Origin: Phycisphaeraceae bacterium
GTDB taxonomy: Bacteria > Planctomycetota > Phycisphaerae > Phycisphaerales > SM1A02
Assembly (NCBI GenBank): GCA_019636755.1
Contig: JAHBWZ010000007.1
Location: 186,001-250,000, forward strand
Reading direction: 5' to 3'
DNA length: 64,000 bases
Below are positions 24,375 to 32,681 of the stretch, one piece after another; within the stretch, counting starts at the first letter, position 1; each line of letters begins with the position of its first letter. A program made the translations under genes and the position numbers. A model generated the notes under the pieces. That model was given only the letters and a program-made list of their open reading frames with translations, was not told the origin of the DNA and ran no database searches.

Positions 24375-25889
24375 GTGCGCCCGCCCCGCACCCCGACCAT
24401 CGGCCTCACGATCATCGCCTCCCTGGCGGCGCTGGCGCTGATCGTCCGGATCCCCGCGCTGGGCCAGAGCCTCTGGTACGACGAGATCGCCGCCTGGCGC
24501 GACTACGCCGCACACGGCGCCCCCCACGCGCTCACCACGTGGCACGACCCGGCGAACCACGTGCTCCAGACCGCGCTCAGCGCGTGGTCGGTCGCCGCGC
24601 TCGCGGACGTGATCGGCGAACCACTCGCCCTGCGCCTGCCGTCACTCATCGCGTCCCTGCTCCTCATTCCGATCCTCGTCATCCCGCTGCGTCCCATCGC
24701 CCCGCGCGTCGCCCTGCTCGCCGGCAGCGCCGCCGCGCTCATGCCCGTGCTGGTCCTCGCCGGCACCGAGGCGCGCGGCTATCCGTTCATGGTGCTCGGC
24801 GCGACCACGTCCTCGCTGATCCTCGCGCGGCGCCTGGATGCACCGGACGACATCCCCGGATCGCGCCGCTCCGCCGGTTTCCGGACTGCCCTCGCGTATG
24901 CCGGCGCGATCACGATCGGCACCTGGGGCCACCTGTGCACCGCGCTCGTCGCGCTGGGCCATGCGGTGGTCGTGGGCGTGCTCGCGCTCCACGCGCGGAG
25001 GGCCACTCCCGTCCGGCGCGCGGCGCTGCCGTTTGCACTCGGAGCGCTGGGCTGCGCCCTCGTCCTCGCCCCCGTCATTCCGGGCATTCTCCGGGCGCGC
25101 GCCATGCTGTCGTCCGCGCCGGATGCGCCCGGCCCCTCCCCCTTCGGGGAAGAGGGTCTCGCGGCGCTCCTCCAGGTGACGGGAACCACCGATCCACTCG
25201 CGGCGCTGTTCGTCCTGCCGCTCCTCGTCGCGGGCATCGTCGCCGTCGCACGACAGCGCCCCCTGCGCCTGCCCGTAATGCTCCTCGTCACCGGCGCGCT
25301 CCTCGCCCCGCCGCTCCTGGCGCTCAGCGGCTCATGGATGTACGCCCGCTTCCTCCTCTTCACCGCCGGCGCCACCGCCATCGTGCTTGCCGCCGGCACG
25401 GTCGCATGCGTCGCACGCGCCGCGCGCCGCACCGGGCAGCCATCGGGCGCCGCGACCACCGGCCCCCGCACCGCCGCGCGCGCGCTCTCGCTCGCGCTTC
25501 CGCTCCTCACGCTCATCGGCTGGCAGATGGACCTGCTGCGCCGACCCCCGCGCCAGCCGCTCCGCGAAGCCGCGGCGCTCGCTCGCGGGCACCTCGAGCC
25601 CGGCGAGCGCGTCCTGGTGATCGACCTGCACCACCGGGTGCTCGACCCATGGCTGCTTGGCCTCGATCCCGTGTACAGCCTGCGGCTGGGAGAGGACCTG
25701 GAGCGGGTGCTGCGGGATGCACCCCCGGAACTCACCACCGCGATCGTGCTGTATCCCGACCTCGTCCCGGCCAGTCGCTTCGATCTGCTTGCGTCGCACG
25801 GCTTCCGCCGGCACGCACGACTGCCCGGGTGGATCGACCACGGGCGGGGGGCGGTGGAGGTGTGGAGGAAGCACGATCGCCCGCACTGA
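24375..25889 (+). CDS. ArnT/PMT-like integral-membrane glycosyltransferase
   Basis: The 504-residue protein has about ten hydrophobic segments. The N-terminal signature is LIVRIPALGQSLWYDEIAAW (about 20-39), whose Asp-Glu pair in the first periplasmic loop is the catalytic/metal motif of GT39/GT83 (C-type) enzymes. These take sugars from polyprenyl-phosphate donors and add them outside the cytoplasmic membrane. The C-terminal part (about 385-500) is a soluble domain. The start is GTG 24375. The operon context is a single gene; the target (protein or lipid) cannot be inferred. Confidence 0.82.
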   Translation: MRPPRTPTIGLTIIASLAALALIVRIPALGQSLWYDEIAAWRDYAAHGAPHALTTWHDPANHVLQTALSAWSVAALADVIGEPLALRLPSLIASLLLIPILVIPLRPIAPRVALLAGSAAALMPVLVLAGTEARGYPFMVLGATTSSLILARRLDAPDDIPGSRRSAGFRTALAYAGAITIGTWGHLCTALVALGHAVVVGVLALHARRATPVRRAALPFALGALGCALVLAPVIPGILRARAMLSSAPDAPGPSPFGEEGLAALLQVTGTTDPLAALFVLPLLVAGIVAVARQRPLRLPVMLLVTGALLAPPLLALSGSWMYARFLLFTAGATAIVLAAGTVACVARAARRTGQPSGAATTGPRTAARALSLALPLLTLIGWQMDLLRRPPRQPLREAAALARGHLEPGERVLVIDLHHRVLDPWLLGLDPVYSLRLGEDLERVLRDAPPELTTAIVLYPDLVPASRFDLLASHGFRRHARLPGWIDHGRGAVEVWRKHDRPH

Positions 25890-26110
25890 TCGGAGCACCG
25901 GGGCCATGGCGAGCGCACGGTCCGAAGCGCGCTGGCACCGGAGTCGCGCGGGATGACTCACCGCGCCCGGGCGGCTTCATGCCTCACTTGGCACGCCGAG
26001 CCGCCACGCGCTCACCATTGCGCTGGTCCTCGCGTGCATGACGTCGCCCAGTGAATGAGGCTGCGCCGACGGTATGCACGTTCCCGGGGACTCATCAGGT
26101 CCAGGCCACG

Positions 26111-26186
26111 ATCGCCGCCGACCTTGACGGGAACGGGAGCGTGGACTTCGCTGACCTGCTGTGCATGCTGGTGCCGCGGGGCGACG
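26111..26186 (+). pseudogene. Fragment of a dockerin-like repeat
   Basis: The translation contains IAADLDGNGSVDFADLLCML, an almost perfect first part of the dockerin-like repeat found at the ends of secreted proteins in this window. The following VPRGDA replaces the expected xAWGPC. No signal peptide or protease/propeller domain precedes it, so it is the remnant of a lost secreted-protein gene. The rest of the gap 25890-26229 has nothing else to call. Confidence 0.65.
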
Positions 26187-26229
26187 CGCGTCTGTCACGG
26201 ATGTCCCGCCGGCACGCCCGGCAAGGAGA

Positions 26230-26721
26230 TCAGGTGTCGAAGAAGGCTCTGATGTCCGTCCAGATCAGGGACAACGGGCTGCCGTGCGCCGCTGCGACCT
26301 CAGCACGACCGGGAAACCGGATCCACTGGGTGCGAAGCGACCGCAGAACCAGGACCTCTGCCTGGGGATCGTCGCTGTCCAGCGCCGTTGCAGGCTCCGC
26401 GTCGATGCAGGCCGCATTGGATACCGCATTCGTGCTGCTGAACCGCGTCTGCCCCCATGCGACGACAGCATCATCAATCTCCAGCCAGACAAGGCCGATC
26501 ACTCGCCCGTCCTGAAGTGCACGGGTCGCCATGGGGTGGTACCTCTGTCTGCAGAGCTTGATGTACCTCGCCGTTCCCTTGCGACAGTCCAGCGACCGAG
26601 AAACTTCGCTGGATGTCGGGTAGTAGCGTATCTGCCGATCATCGAGTATCGGCCAGCACAGCAGACCATGCCGTCGTATGGACGGGATGTTCCGAGGATC
26701 CGTGAAGTGGTAGAGCGGCAA
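26230..26721 (-). CDS. DarT-like (DUF4433) ADP-ribosyltransferase, orphan
   Basis: The 163-residue protein begins with LYHFTDPRNIPSIRRHGLL, the typical DarT N-terminus. It continues with a Tyr/Arg segment (YIKLCRQRYHPMATRAL, matching the family YVxLxFxxxxPM) and SSTNAVSNAACI. Near residue 124 QAEVLVL places a Glu at the family's catalytic position. DarT enzymes attach ADP-ribose from NAD+ to thymidine in single-stranded DNA and act as toxins or in phage defence, normally beside the macrodomain antitoxin DarG. No macrodomain gene is seen within the window. The start is TTG 26721, the only start codon in frame after the upstream stop, with GGGAGGG about 6 bases before it. G+C is near 60 percent, below the neighbours, suggesting transfer. 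Confidence 0.75.
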   Translation of the reverse strand: MPLYHFTDPRNIPSIRRHGLLCWPILDDRQIRYYPTSSEVSRSLDCRKGTARYIKLCRQRYHPMATRALQDGRVIGLVWLEIDDAVVAWGQTRFSSTNAVSNAACIDAEPATALDSDDPQAEVLVLRSLRTQWIRFPGRAEVAAAHGSPLSLIWTDIRAFFDT

Positions 26722-26897
26722 CCCGGGCCCTCCCTGGAGATCCCGCCGACCTGCCGGACATGTTCAGCCCGGAGCCGGGTCAGCCGGCGGATTCATCGCA
26801 TGCAGATCCGAAGCTGTCGATGTCCACAAGGGGTGTCAACAGATCACCGGAAGAGCTCCCGGGAGACGATTCCACATCATCACGCCCTCACGCTCAC

Positions 26898-28226
26898 TCA
26901 GTCATACCGCAGCGCCACGATCGGGTCCTTCCGGCTCGCCAGCACCGCGGGATAGATGCCGAAGAGCAGTCCGACCGACACCGCCACGATGAACGATGCG
27001 GCGATCGACCACGCGGTCACCTGGGTCTCCAGTTCCACCGCGGCATTGACGTACCGGGCCAGCACCTGCAGGCGCAGGAGCCGGGGCAGACCCTCCTCGA
27101 GGCCGACGGCCACGCCGACCCCCAGCACGATGCCGACGACGCCGCCCAGGCAGGAGAGCGTTCCCGTCTCGACGAGGAACTGCAGGACGATGTGCCGGCG
27201 CGTCGCGCCGAGCGCCCGCCGGATGCCGATTTCGCGCGTGCGCTCGGTCACCGAGGCCAGCATGATGTTCATGATGCCGATGCCGCCGATGAGCAGGCTG
27301 ATGGCGGCGATCGAAATGAGCACGATGTTCCAGATGAGCTGCGTCCGCTTCTGCTCCTCCAGCAGTTCCCACGGCACCACGATCTGCACGTCCGCGAGCT
27401 GCGGATGCTCCACCTGCATGAGTCGGCGCGTGCGATCGGCCGCGATCAGGACCTCCTCGGTCGTCTCCGTGGTGAGGTAGATCTCGGAGATCTCGATGTC
27501 CTCCCCGGAGAAGGACCCGGCCTGCCGCCGGAAGATGCGGTCACCGAACTCCATCTCGGCGGTCGTCAGCGGGATGTGTACGTCAAGATTGAGATCCCGT
27601 CCGACGAGCGCACTGCCGCGCCCGCCTGCCAGCCCGACGGGCGCGAACACGCCCACGATCCGGTAGACCTTCGTGCCGATCCGGATGTCGCGCCCCAGCG
27701 GATCCTCCACCGGGAAGAACTGCTGGGCGAGGAGATGGCCGATCACCGCGATGGATGACCGCTGCTCCATGTCCTCGTCGGTCAGGTAGCGGCCCCGCGC
27801 CACACGGAGGCTGGCGACGCGGATCAGTTCGGGCGTCGACCCGAACGCCTGGCTGGTCACGCGCTTCTCCCGGTAGGAGATCTCATCGCCAACCGCCTTC
27901 AGCGGGACGATGAACCGCGCGTCCGGGAAGAAGTGGGTAATGCGGCGGAGATCGCCGCGCGTCACGCCGTACGCGACCGTCATGCCGCGGTCCTGCTGCG
28001 CGGCGCTGGCGGACTCGGGCGGAAGCACCGACCGGATGATGACGTTCGTGGCACCCAGCGCCTGGATGTCGCGCAGCGCCTTCTGCTTCGTCCCCTCGCC
28101 GATCGAGACCATGATGATCACGGCGGCGACGCCGAGGATGATGCCGAGGCTCGTCAGCAGGCTCCGCAGCTTGTGCAGGCGGAGGTTGTTGAGCCCGAGG
28201 CGGATGATTTCCAGGAGAAAGGTCAT
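26898..28226 (-). CDS. MacB/LolC-type ABC transporter permease
   Basis: The 442-residue protein has one N-terminal membrane helix (LLTSLGIILGVAAVIIMVSI, about 24-43). A periplasmic MacB_PCD domain (about 45-270) contains GVFAPVGLAGGRGSALVGRD. Three C-terminal helices form the FtsX domain, with MLASVTERTREIGIRRALGA between the first two. Such mechanotransmission permeases move lipoproteins, peptides or macrolides across the periplasm, powered by a separate or fused ATPase. Here no ATPase is fused, and none adjoins; the transporter partner must be elsewhere. The start is ATG 28226; the longer frame to 28343 adds a sequence without homology. Confidence 0.85.
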   Translation of the reverse strand: MTFLLEIIRLGLNNLRLHKLRSLLTSLGIILGVAAVIIMVSIGEGTKQKALRDIQALGATNVIIRSVLPPESASAAQQDRGMTVAYGVTRGDLRRITHFFPDARFIVPLKAVGDEISYREKRVTSQAFGSTPELIRVASLRVARGRYLTDEDMEQRSSIAVIGHLLAQQFFPVEDPLGRDIRIGTKVYRIVGVFAPVGLAGGRGSALVGRDLNLDVHIPLTTAEMEFGDRIFRRQAGSFSGEDIEISEIYLTTETTEEVLIAADRTRRLMQVEHPQLADVQIVVPWELLEEQKRTQLIWNIVLISIAAISLLIGGIGIMNIMLASVTERTREIGIRRALGATRRHIVLQFLVETGTLSCLGGVVGIVLGVGVAVGLEEGLPRLLRLQVLARYVNAAVELETQVTAWSIAASFIVAVSVGLLFGIYPAVLASRKDPIVALRYD

Positions 28227-28323
28227 CGGGGGATTCGAACGGGGCCGATGGTAGCCCGGACCCGTCCGCGACAGGTCCGGGCGGTCGTCAGGGGGGGCCG
28301 TTGTATCGGAAGGCGCGGCGCCG

Positions 28324-28629
28324 GTGGCACAGATCGAGATCATCGAGGAACGTTCAGAGCAGGGCCGGTGGGTCTACACCGCCCAGGTGCTCGCCGATGA
28401 CGGCACACTGCGGCGTCACGAGGTCACGCTCTCCTGGGCGGACTACAACCTCTGGTCGACGAGCGGTACCGACGAGCCGGCGTCGGTGGTGACGGCGGCC
28501 CTCGTCGTGCTGCTGGCGCACGCCGATCCCGCCCGGCTGCGGCCTCGCCTCGACTGTGCCACGATCCGGCGCCTGGTGGCCGGTGCCGATGACCTCATCC
28601 CCGCGGCGATCCGCCCCGAGCACCACTGA
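28324..28629 (+). CDS. Small conserved-looking protein of unknown function
   Basis: The 101-residue protein starts at GTG 28324 (MAQIEIIEERSEQGRWVYTA) and is soluble and acidic. It has a predicted beta-hairpin N-terminal half and a helical C-terminal half (VVTAALVVLLAHADPARL), with the ending DLIPAAIRPEHH. I do not recognise the family. Codon use looks genuine. It is divergent from the MacB-type permease and convergent with the histidine kinase. Confidence 0.6.
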   Translation: MAQIEIIEERSEQGRWVYTAQVLADDGTLRRHEVTLSWADYNLWSTSGTDEPASVVTAALVVLLAHADPARLRPRLDCATIRRLVAGADDLIPAAIRPEHH

Positions 28630-28645
28630 CGCCGCGCGCCGTCAG
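28626..28645. terminator. Short hairpin between convergent genes
   Basis: CTGACG (28626-28631) pairs with CGTCAG (28640-28645), with a GC-rich 8-base loop. It spans both stop codons (28629 and 28642), so it could end both transcripts. The stem is short. Confidence 0.35.
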
Positions 28646-30231
28646 CCCATGAGCGGCTGCGGTTCCGGGTGCTGGAACGCAAGCGGCATGTCGACGAAGA
28701 ACGTGGACCCGCGCCCCGGCGCCGAGACGAAGGAGACCGTCGCGCCGAGCATGCGGGCGAGTTCGCGGCTGATCGCGAGACCCAGCCCGGTCCCGGCATG
28801 TTCGCGCGTGTGACTTGCATCGATCTGCCGGAACTTCTCGAACACGATCTCGTGCATGTCCTCGGGGATTCCCGGGCCGGTATCGGAGACCGACAGGCGG
28901 ATACCCGGACGGTGATCGGACCGGTTCACCCGGTCCGCCGACACGACGACGCTTCCGCCGCGCGGCGTGAACTTGATGGCGTTGGACAGGAAGTTGAAGA
29001 GAACCTGCCGCAGCTTGCCCGGATCGGTCTCGATGACGGGGATGCGGGAAGCGACCGCCAGGGTGACCTCGATTCCCTTCGCGTCCGCCTGGGACTTCAT
29101 CGCCCGGACCAGGTCTTCGAGCAGATCGGGAACGCTGGTCTGCTGCAGGTTGACCTCCATGCGACCGGCTTCGATCTTCGCCATGTCGAGCAGTTCATTG
29201 ATCATTTCCAGCAGTGATTTCCCGCTGGTGATGATGTTGGTCAGGTACCGCATGCGCTTCGGATCCGCCTCCGGGTCGGCCTGCGCGACTTCCAGCAGCA
29301 GTTCCGCGAACCCGATGATCGAGTTGAGCGGCGTGCGCAGTTCATGACTCACGTTGGCCAGGAACTCGCTCTTGAGCCGGTTCGCCTCGGCAAGCGTGGC
29401 GTTCGCCTGCGCGAGGGCGGAGAGCTGCGCATCGAGGCTGCGGTTCGCGCCGGCGAGGCTGGTCTGCGTCTCGCCGAGCCGGTCGAGCATGGAGTTGAAC
29501 GCCTCGGCCAGCTGCTCGAACTCGTCGCCCGTGCGGATCTGCGATCGCGTCGCCAGGTTCCCGGCGCGGACCGCTTCCGTCGTCTCGCGCAGATGGCGCA
29601 CGGGTCGGAAGATCAGGCGCGTCAGGATGAGCCAGAAGACGACCATCGCCAGCAGGCTGCCGCCCAGCCCGGCGGCGACGATGAACGTGCGGATGCGCAG
29701 CAGTTGTCCCTCGGCGAACTGCGATCCGCGATCGACGACCAGGATCGCGTAGATCGGGTCGGCCAGGCCCGGCTCCACGGCGGGCCCGGAGAACGCCGTG
29801 AACGCGGGCTTGCGCATCGTCCGCCGATCGGACTCGCGGATGACCCGCGCGTACCGCACCACGGTCTGGCCGCGCTCATCCACCAGCCGCAGGTACTCGT
29901 GCTTCTCCGGATCGTCGCGGAACGCGCGCATCGCCTGTGCGACGAATGACCCGGCATCGTCCGGATCGATCCGCGCGGCGAGCACGTACGTGAGCCGGAG
30001 CAGCGACGCCCCCGCTTCATCGCCTGCCCCGCCGGACTCGGAGAACAGGCCGAGGTCGATCCGATCGCTCAGCCACGCATCTGCGATGCGCCGGGCCTCC
30101 TCAAGCTGGAAATCCCGGACCAGGGCCCCGGTGCGGTTCCACGGCACCGCGAGCACGCCGATCAGGATCGCGACGACCGCGCACCCGAAGACGAGCTGGA
30201 TCTTGTTCGCGAGGCTGATTCCGGCCGCCAT
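28642..30231 (-). CDS. Membrane-bound sensor histidine kinase (HAMP, HisKA, HATPase_c)
   Basis: The 529-residue protein starts at ATG 30231. A membrane helix lies at about 10-30. A periplasmic sensor region (about 31-185) contains LADPIYAILVVDRGSQFAEG. A second helix (about 188-210) is followed by a HAMP domain (about 210-262). A coiled coil leads to the H-box ANVSHELRTPLNS with His296. The ATPase domain has NFLSNAIKFTP, DTGPGIPED and GTGLGLAI. It autophosphorylates on His296 and donates to a response regulator, but no regulator gene lies next to it, so it is an orphan kinase. TAGCAT ends 11 bases before the ATG. Confidence 0.93.
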   Translation of the reverse strand: MAAGISLANKIQLVFGCAVVAILIGVLAVPWNRTGALVRDFQLEEARRIADAWLSDRIDLGLFSESGGAGDEAGASLLRLTYVLAARIDPDDAGSFVAQAMRAFRDDPEKHEYLRLVDERGQTVVRYARVIRESDRRTMRKPAFTAFSGPAVEPGLADPIYAILVVDRGSQFAEGQLLRIRTFIVAAGLGGSLLAMVVFWLILTRLIFRPVRHLRETTEAVRAGNLATRSQIRTGDEFEQLAEAFNSMLDRLGETQTSLAGANRSLDAQLSALAQANATLAEANRLKSEFLANVSHELRTPLNSIIGFAELLLEVAQADPEADPKRMRYLTNIITSGKSLLEMINELLDMAKIEAGRMEVNLQQTSVPDLLEDLVRAMKSQADAKGIEVTLAVASRIPVIETDPGKLRQVLFNFLSNAIKFTPRGGSVVVSADRVNRSDHRPGIRLSVSDTGPGIPEDMHEIVFEKFRQIDASHTREHAGTGLGLAISRELARMLGATVSFVSAPGRGSTFFVDMPLAFQHPEPQPLMG

Positions 30232-30242
30232 GACAGCAGGGC

Positions 30243-30248
30243 ATGCTA
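30243..30248 (-). promoter_or_regulatory. Candidate -10 element of the histidine kinase gene
   Basis: TAGCAT on the minus strand lies 11 bases before the ATG at 30231, giving a leader of only a few bases. Confidence 0.35.
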
Positions 30249-30300
30249 CCCGCCCGGCACGCGCTCTCCCGCCGCGGCACGATCCGCGCCGAGACCGCCG

Positions 30301-30306
30301 TATACT
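30301..30306 (+). promoter_or_regulatory. Candidate -10 element of the zinc-finger gene (leaderless class)
   Basis: TATACT followed by 8 bases and the ATG at 30315. It leaves no room for a Shine-Dalgarno sequence. Confidence 0.5.
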
Positions 30307-30314
30307 CGCCCGCC

Positions 30315-30752
30315 ATGATCCGCCCAGGCGCCGATCCCGATGATGTCCGGATGGCAGATGTGCTCTGCGACTTCTGCCGGGGACCGTGGACCCTGGATCG
30401 CCCGATGGTGGAGGGCCACCGCGGCGCGGTGATCTGCGGCCACTGCCTGACCGTCGCCTACACCACGCTCGTGCTGGAACGCGCCGCGTCGCCCGTCGAC
30501 TTCGACTGCCTGCTCTGCCGGGAGGGACCGCGGGACCGCGCCGCCCTGGAGCGCGCGGGCGAGCCGGGCTGGACCAGCCCCGCGCATGCCGAGGCATCCG
30601 TCTGCCGCCGCTGCGTGAAGCGCGCGGCCGGCGCCCTGCACAAGGATCCGGACGCCGCATGGTGCAAGCCCGTGTCGCCCGGCGGGCGCGGTGATGGCCC
30701 CATGCAGCCCACCGCAGCCTCGGCGGATGAAGACGGCGAATCCGACGGATGA
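30315..30752 (+). CDS. ClpX-type zinc-finger-like small protein
   Basis: The 145-residue protein has a C4 motif near residues 18-42 (CDFCRG, then VICGHC after about 19 residues), the spacing of the ClpX N-terminal zinc finger. A second CxxC pair lies at CLLC (about 70-73), followed by CRRC (about 101-104). There is no AAA+ domain. It could act as an adaptor or a protein-binding zinc module (inference). Translation starts at ATG 30315, 8 bases after TATACT. The stop overlaps the nitroreductase start by ATGA, so they are translationally coupled. Confidence 0.65.
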   Translation: MIRPGADPDDVRMADVLCDFCRGPWTLDRPMVEGHRGAVICGHCLTVAYTTLVLERAASPVDFDCLLCREGPRDRAALERAGEPGWTSPAHAEASVCRRCVKRAAGALHKDPDAAWCKPVSPGGRGDGPMQPTAASADEDGESDG

Positions 30753-31465
30753 CCGCCCCGGCGCCCCATCGCTTCATCCCGTACACGGCGTATCCGCCGC
30801 CCGGCCCGCCGGAGGAGATCGCCGCGCAGCACCGCGCGATCATGCAGCAGCGCCGGTCCGTCCGCTTCTTCTCCGACCGCCCCGTTCCGCGCCGGGTGAT
30901 CGAGCACCTGGTCGCGACCGCCGGCTCCGCGCCCAGCGGCGCCAACAAGCAGCCGTGGCGCTTCGTCGCGATCTCGGATCCGGCGCTCAAGCGGGAGATC
31001 CGCCTGGCGGCGGAAACCGAGGAACGTGCGTTCTACGCACGGCGCGCCAACCCGCAGTGGCTGCGCGACCTGGAGCCGCTGGGGACCGACCCGGAGAAGC
31101 CGTTCCTGGAGGTCGCCCCCTGGCTCATCGCCATCTTCAGACTGGTCCGCGACGATCGCGACGACGCCGTCACCGACCAGGTCTACTACGTCAATGAATC
31201 CGTCGGCATCGCGGCCGGCTTCCTGATCACGGCGATCCACCTGGCGGGACTCGTCACGCTCACGCACACGCCCAGCCCGATGAAGTTTCTCTGCCACATC
31301 CTGAAGCGCCCGTCGTACGAGCGTCCCTTCCTGCTGCTCCCGGTAGGCTGGCCCGCCGAAGGGTGCGTCGTGCCCGCCCTGCACCGCAAGCCGCTGGAGG
31401 AGATCCTGGTCTTCAACGCCCCCGCGACCGCGCCCGGCGTTCCCTCCATCGAAGGAACCGCGTGA
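30749..31465 (+). CDS. Nitroreductase-family flavoprotein
   Basis: The 238-residue protein has the FMN-binding N-terminal pattern QQRRSVRFFSDRPVPRRVIE and SAPSGANKQPWRF (about 32-74), and the C-terminal LLPVGWPAEGC (about 195-205) of the family. It is close to the iodotyrosine-deiodinase-like or nitroreductase groups that reduce nitro or halogenated aromatics or quinones with NAD(P)H. The substrate is not predictable. The ATG overlaps the stop of the zinc-finger gene (ATGA). TrmB follows 6 bases downstream, so the three genes are probably one transcript. Confidence 0.88.
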   Translation: MTAPAPHRFIPYTAYPPPGPPEEIAAQHRAIMQQRRSVRFFSDRPVPRRVIEHLVATAGSAPSGANKQPWRFVAISDPALKREIRLAAETEERAFYARRANPQWLRDLEPLGTDPEKPFLEVAPWLIAIFRLVRDDRDDAVTDQVYYVNESVGIAAGFLITAIHLAGLVTLTHTPSPMKFLCHILKRPSYERPFLLLPVGWPAEGCVVPALHRKPLEEILVFNAPATAPGVPSIEGTA

Positions 31466-31471
31466 CCCGCC

Positions 31472-32263
31472 ATGTCGTTCGGACTCGCCCGTGGACGTAC
31501 ACTCGCATTCGACGGCTACGGCCTGACCCGGGCGAATCTTCCACCCTGGCGCGACGACGGTGATCCGGCCGCCAACCGGATCGATCCGCGCACGTGGTTC
31601 GCGGATCCCGGGCGCCGCTTCGAACTGGAGATCGGCTCCGGCAAGGGCACGTTTCTCGTCCAGCAGGCGCCGAGAGCGCCGATGACCAACTTCCTGGGCA
31701 TCGAGTGGGCGCGGGAGTTCTTCGCCTACGCCGCGGACCGCGTCCGGCGCCATGCGCTGGCGAATGTCCGCATGCTTCACACCGATGCCACGGAGTTCAT
31801 CCGCTGGCGCCTGCCCGACGGCATCGTGGATGTCATTCACCTCTACTTCTCCGATCCCTGGCCCAAGGCGCGGCATCACAAGCGCCGCGTGGTGCAGGAC
31901 GCCACGCTGGTCGAGTTCCACCGTGTCCTCACGGCCGGCGGCGAACTGCGCATCGTGACCGACCACCCCGACCTCCGGGTGTGGTACGAAGCGCACGCAT
32001 CCCGCCATGCGGACCGCTTCGAGCGCCTGCCGTTCACGCCCGCGGCGACCACGGCCGTGGACGAGGCGGTGGCCGGCGCCGCGGACGACCAGGATGACAG
32101 AGATGCCGATGATGACACAGGCACCCGCCGGGACGCGCCCATCGCGCCGCGCGCGGACTCCGCCGCCGCCGCCGGCGAACTCGTGGGCACGAACTACGAA
32201 CGCAAGTTCCGCGAGGCGGGGCGGCCGACGTTCTTCGCGATGACGCTTCGACGGCGCGGGTGA
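31472..32263 (+). CDS. trmB: tRNA (guanosine(46)-N7)-methyltransferase TrmB
   Basis: The 263-residue protein has the SAM-binding motif FELEIGSGKGTFL (about 50-62), the FLGIEWAREFF strand, and the family hallmark IHLYFSDPWPKARHHKRR (about 125-142), with RIVTDHPDLRVWY. It methylates N7 of guanosine 46 in the variable loop of tRNAs. A low-complexity acidic insert (about 190-230) precedes the C-terminal GTNYERKFREAGRPTFF, which is typical. The ATG starts 6 bases after the nitroreductase stop. Confidence 0.95.
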   Translation: MSFGLARGRTLAFDGYGLTRANLPPWRDDGDPAANRIDPRTWFADPGRRFELEIGSGKGTFLVQQAPRAPMTNFLGIEWAREFFAYAADRVRRHALANVRMLHTDATEFIRWRLPDGIVDVIHLYFSDPWPKARHHKRRVVQDATLVEFHRVLTAGGELRIVTDHPDLRVWYEAHASRHADRFERLPFTPAATTAVDEAVAGAADDQDDRDADDDTGTRRDAPIAPRADSAAAAGELVGTNYERKFREAGRPTFFAMTLRRRG

Positions 32264-32486
32264 CGCGAGGTGGTGACGCCGGCGGCGCGACCCGACGGGC
32301 CCGGCATGCCGTGAGATCCTCCTGCCGACACCGGGCCGGTCGGGACGATGCAGCGCCCGCCGCGCTCCGTCCGTGCGTGCCCGGAGACTGCACTCGCCGG
32401 GGCGACCATGCGGGCGACCTGCGCCCGCCGTCCGCACCGGTCGCAACGCAGTAGACTGCCGCGGAACCACCGGGATACCTGCCACG

Positions 32487-32627
32487 ATGAACAGCCCCCC
32501 TGCCGACAGGAACCTCTGGTTCCTCAACACGCTGGTCTCGATCCGCCTCTCCGCCGGGGACGGACACGACGGCATCTCGGTGCTCGAACACCGCGTGCCG
32601 TTCGGGGACTCCCCGCCGCTGCAATAG
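32487..32627 (+). pseudogene. Truncated cupin-domain protein
   Basis: The 46-residue ORF reads LWFLNTLVSIRLSAGDGHDG and then ISVLEHRVPFGDSPPL before a premature stop. This is the start of a group of cupins that normally continue PPLHVHRxEDE. The His-rich cupin barrel is absent downstream in all frames. A disrupted gene is the simplest reading. The preceding 220 bases (32264-32486) show no supported gene. Confidence 0.5.
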
Positions 32628-32681
32628 CGCCGCGCTCGCGGTGCATGGCACGGGCCGCGCGCACACCACCGCTCTGCACAC

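Noticed and set aside
28205-28250. A tRNA-like T-loop sequence GTTCGAATCC before the MacB-type gene.
   Set aside because: The flanking bases do not pair into a T-stem and no acceptor stem or anticodon arm is present.
28205-28343. A longer N-terminus for the MacB-type permease up to 28343.
   Set aside because: The extra 39 residues have no homology and the membrane helix sits at the usual distance from ATG 28226.
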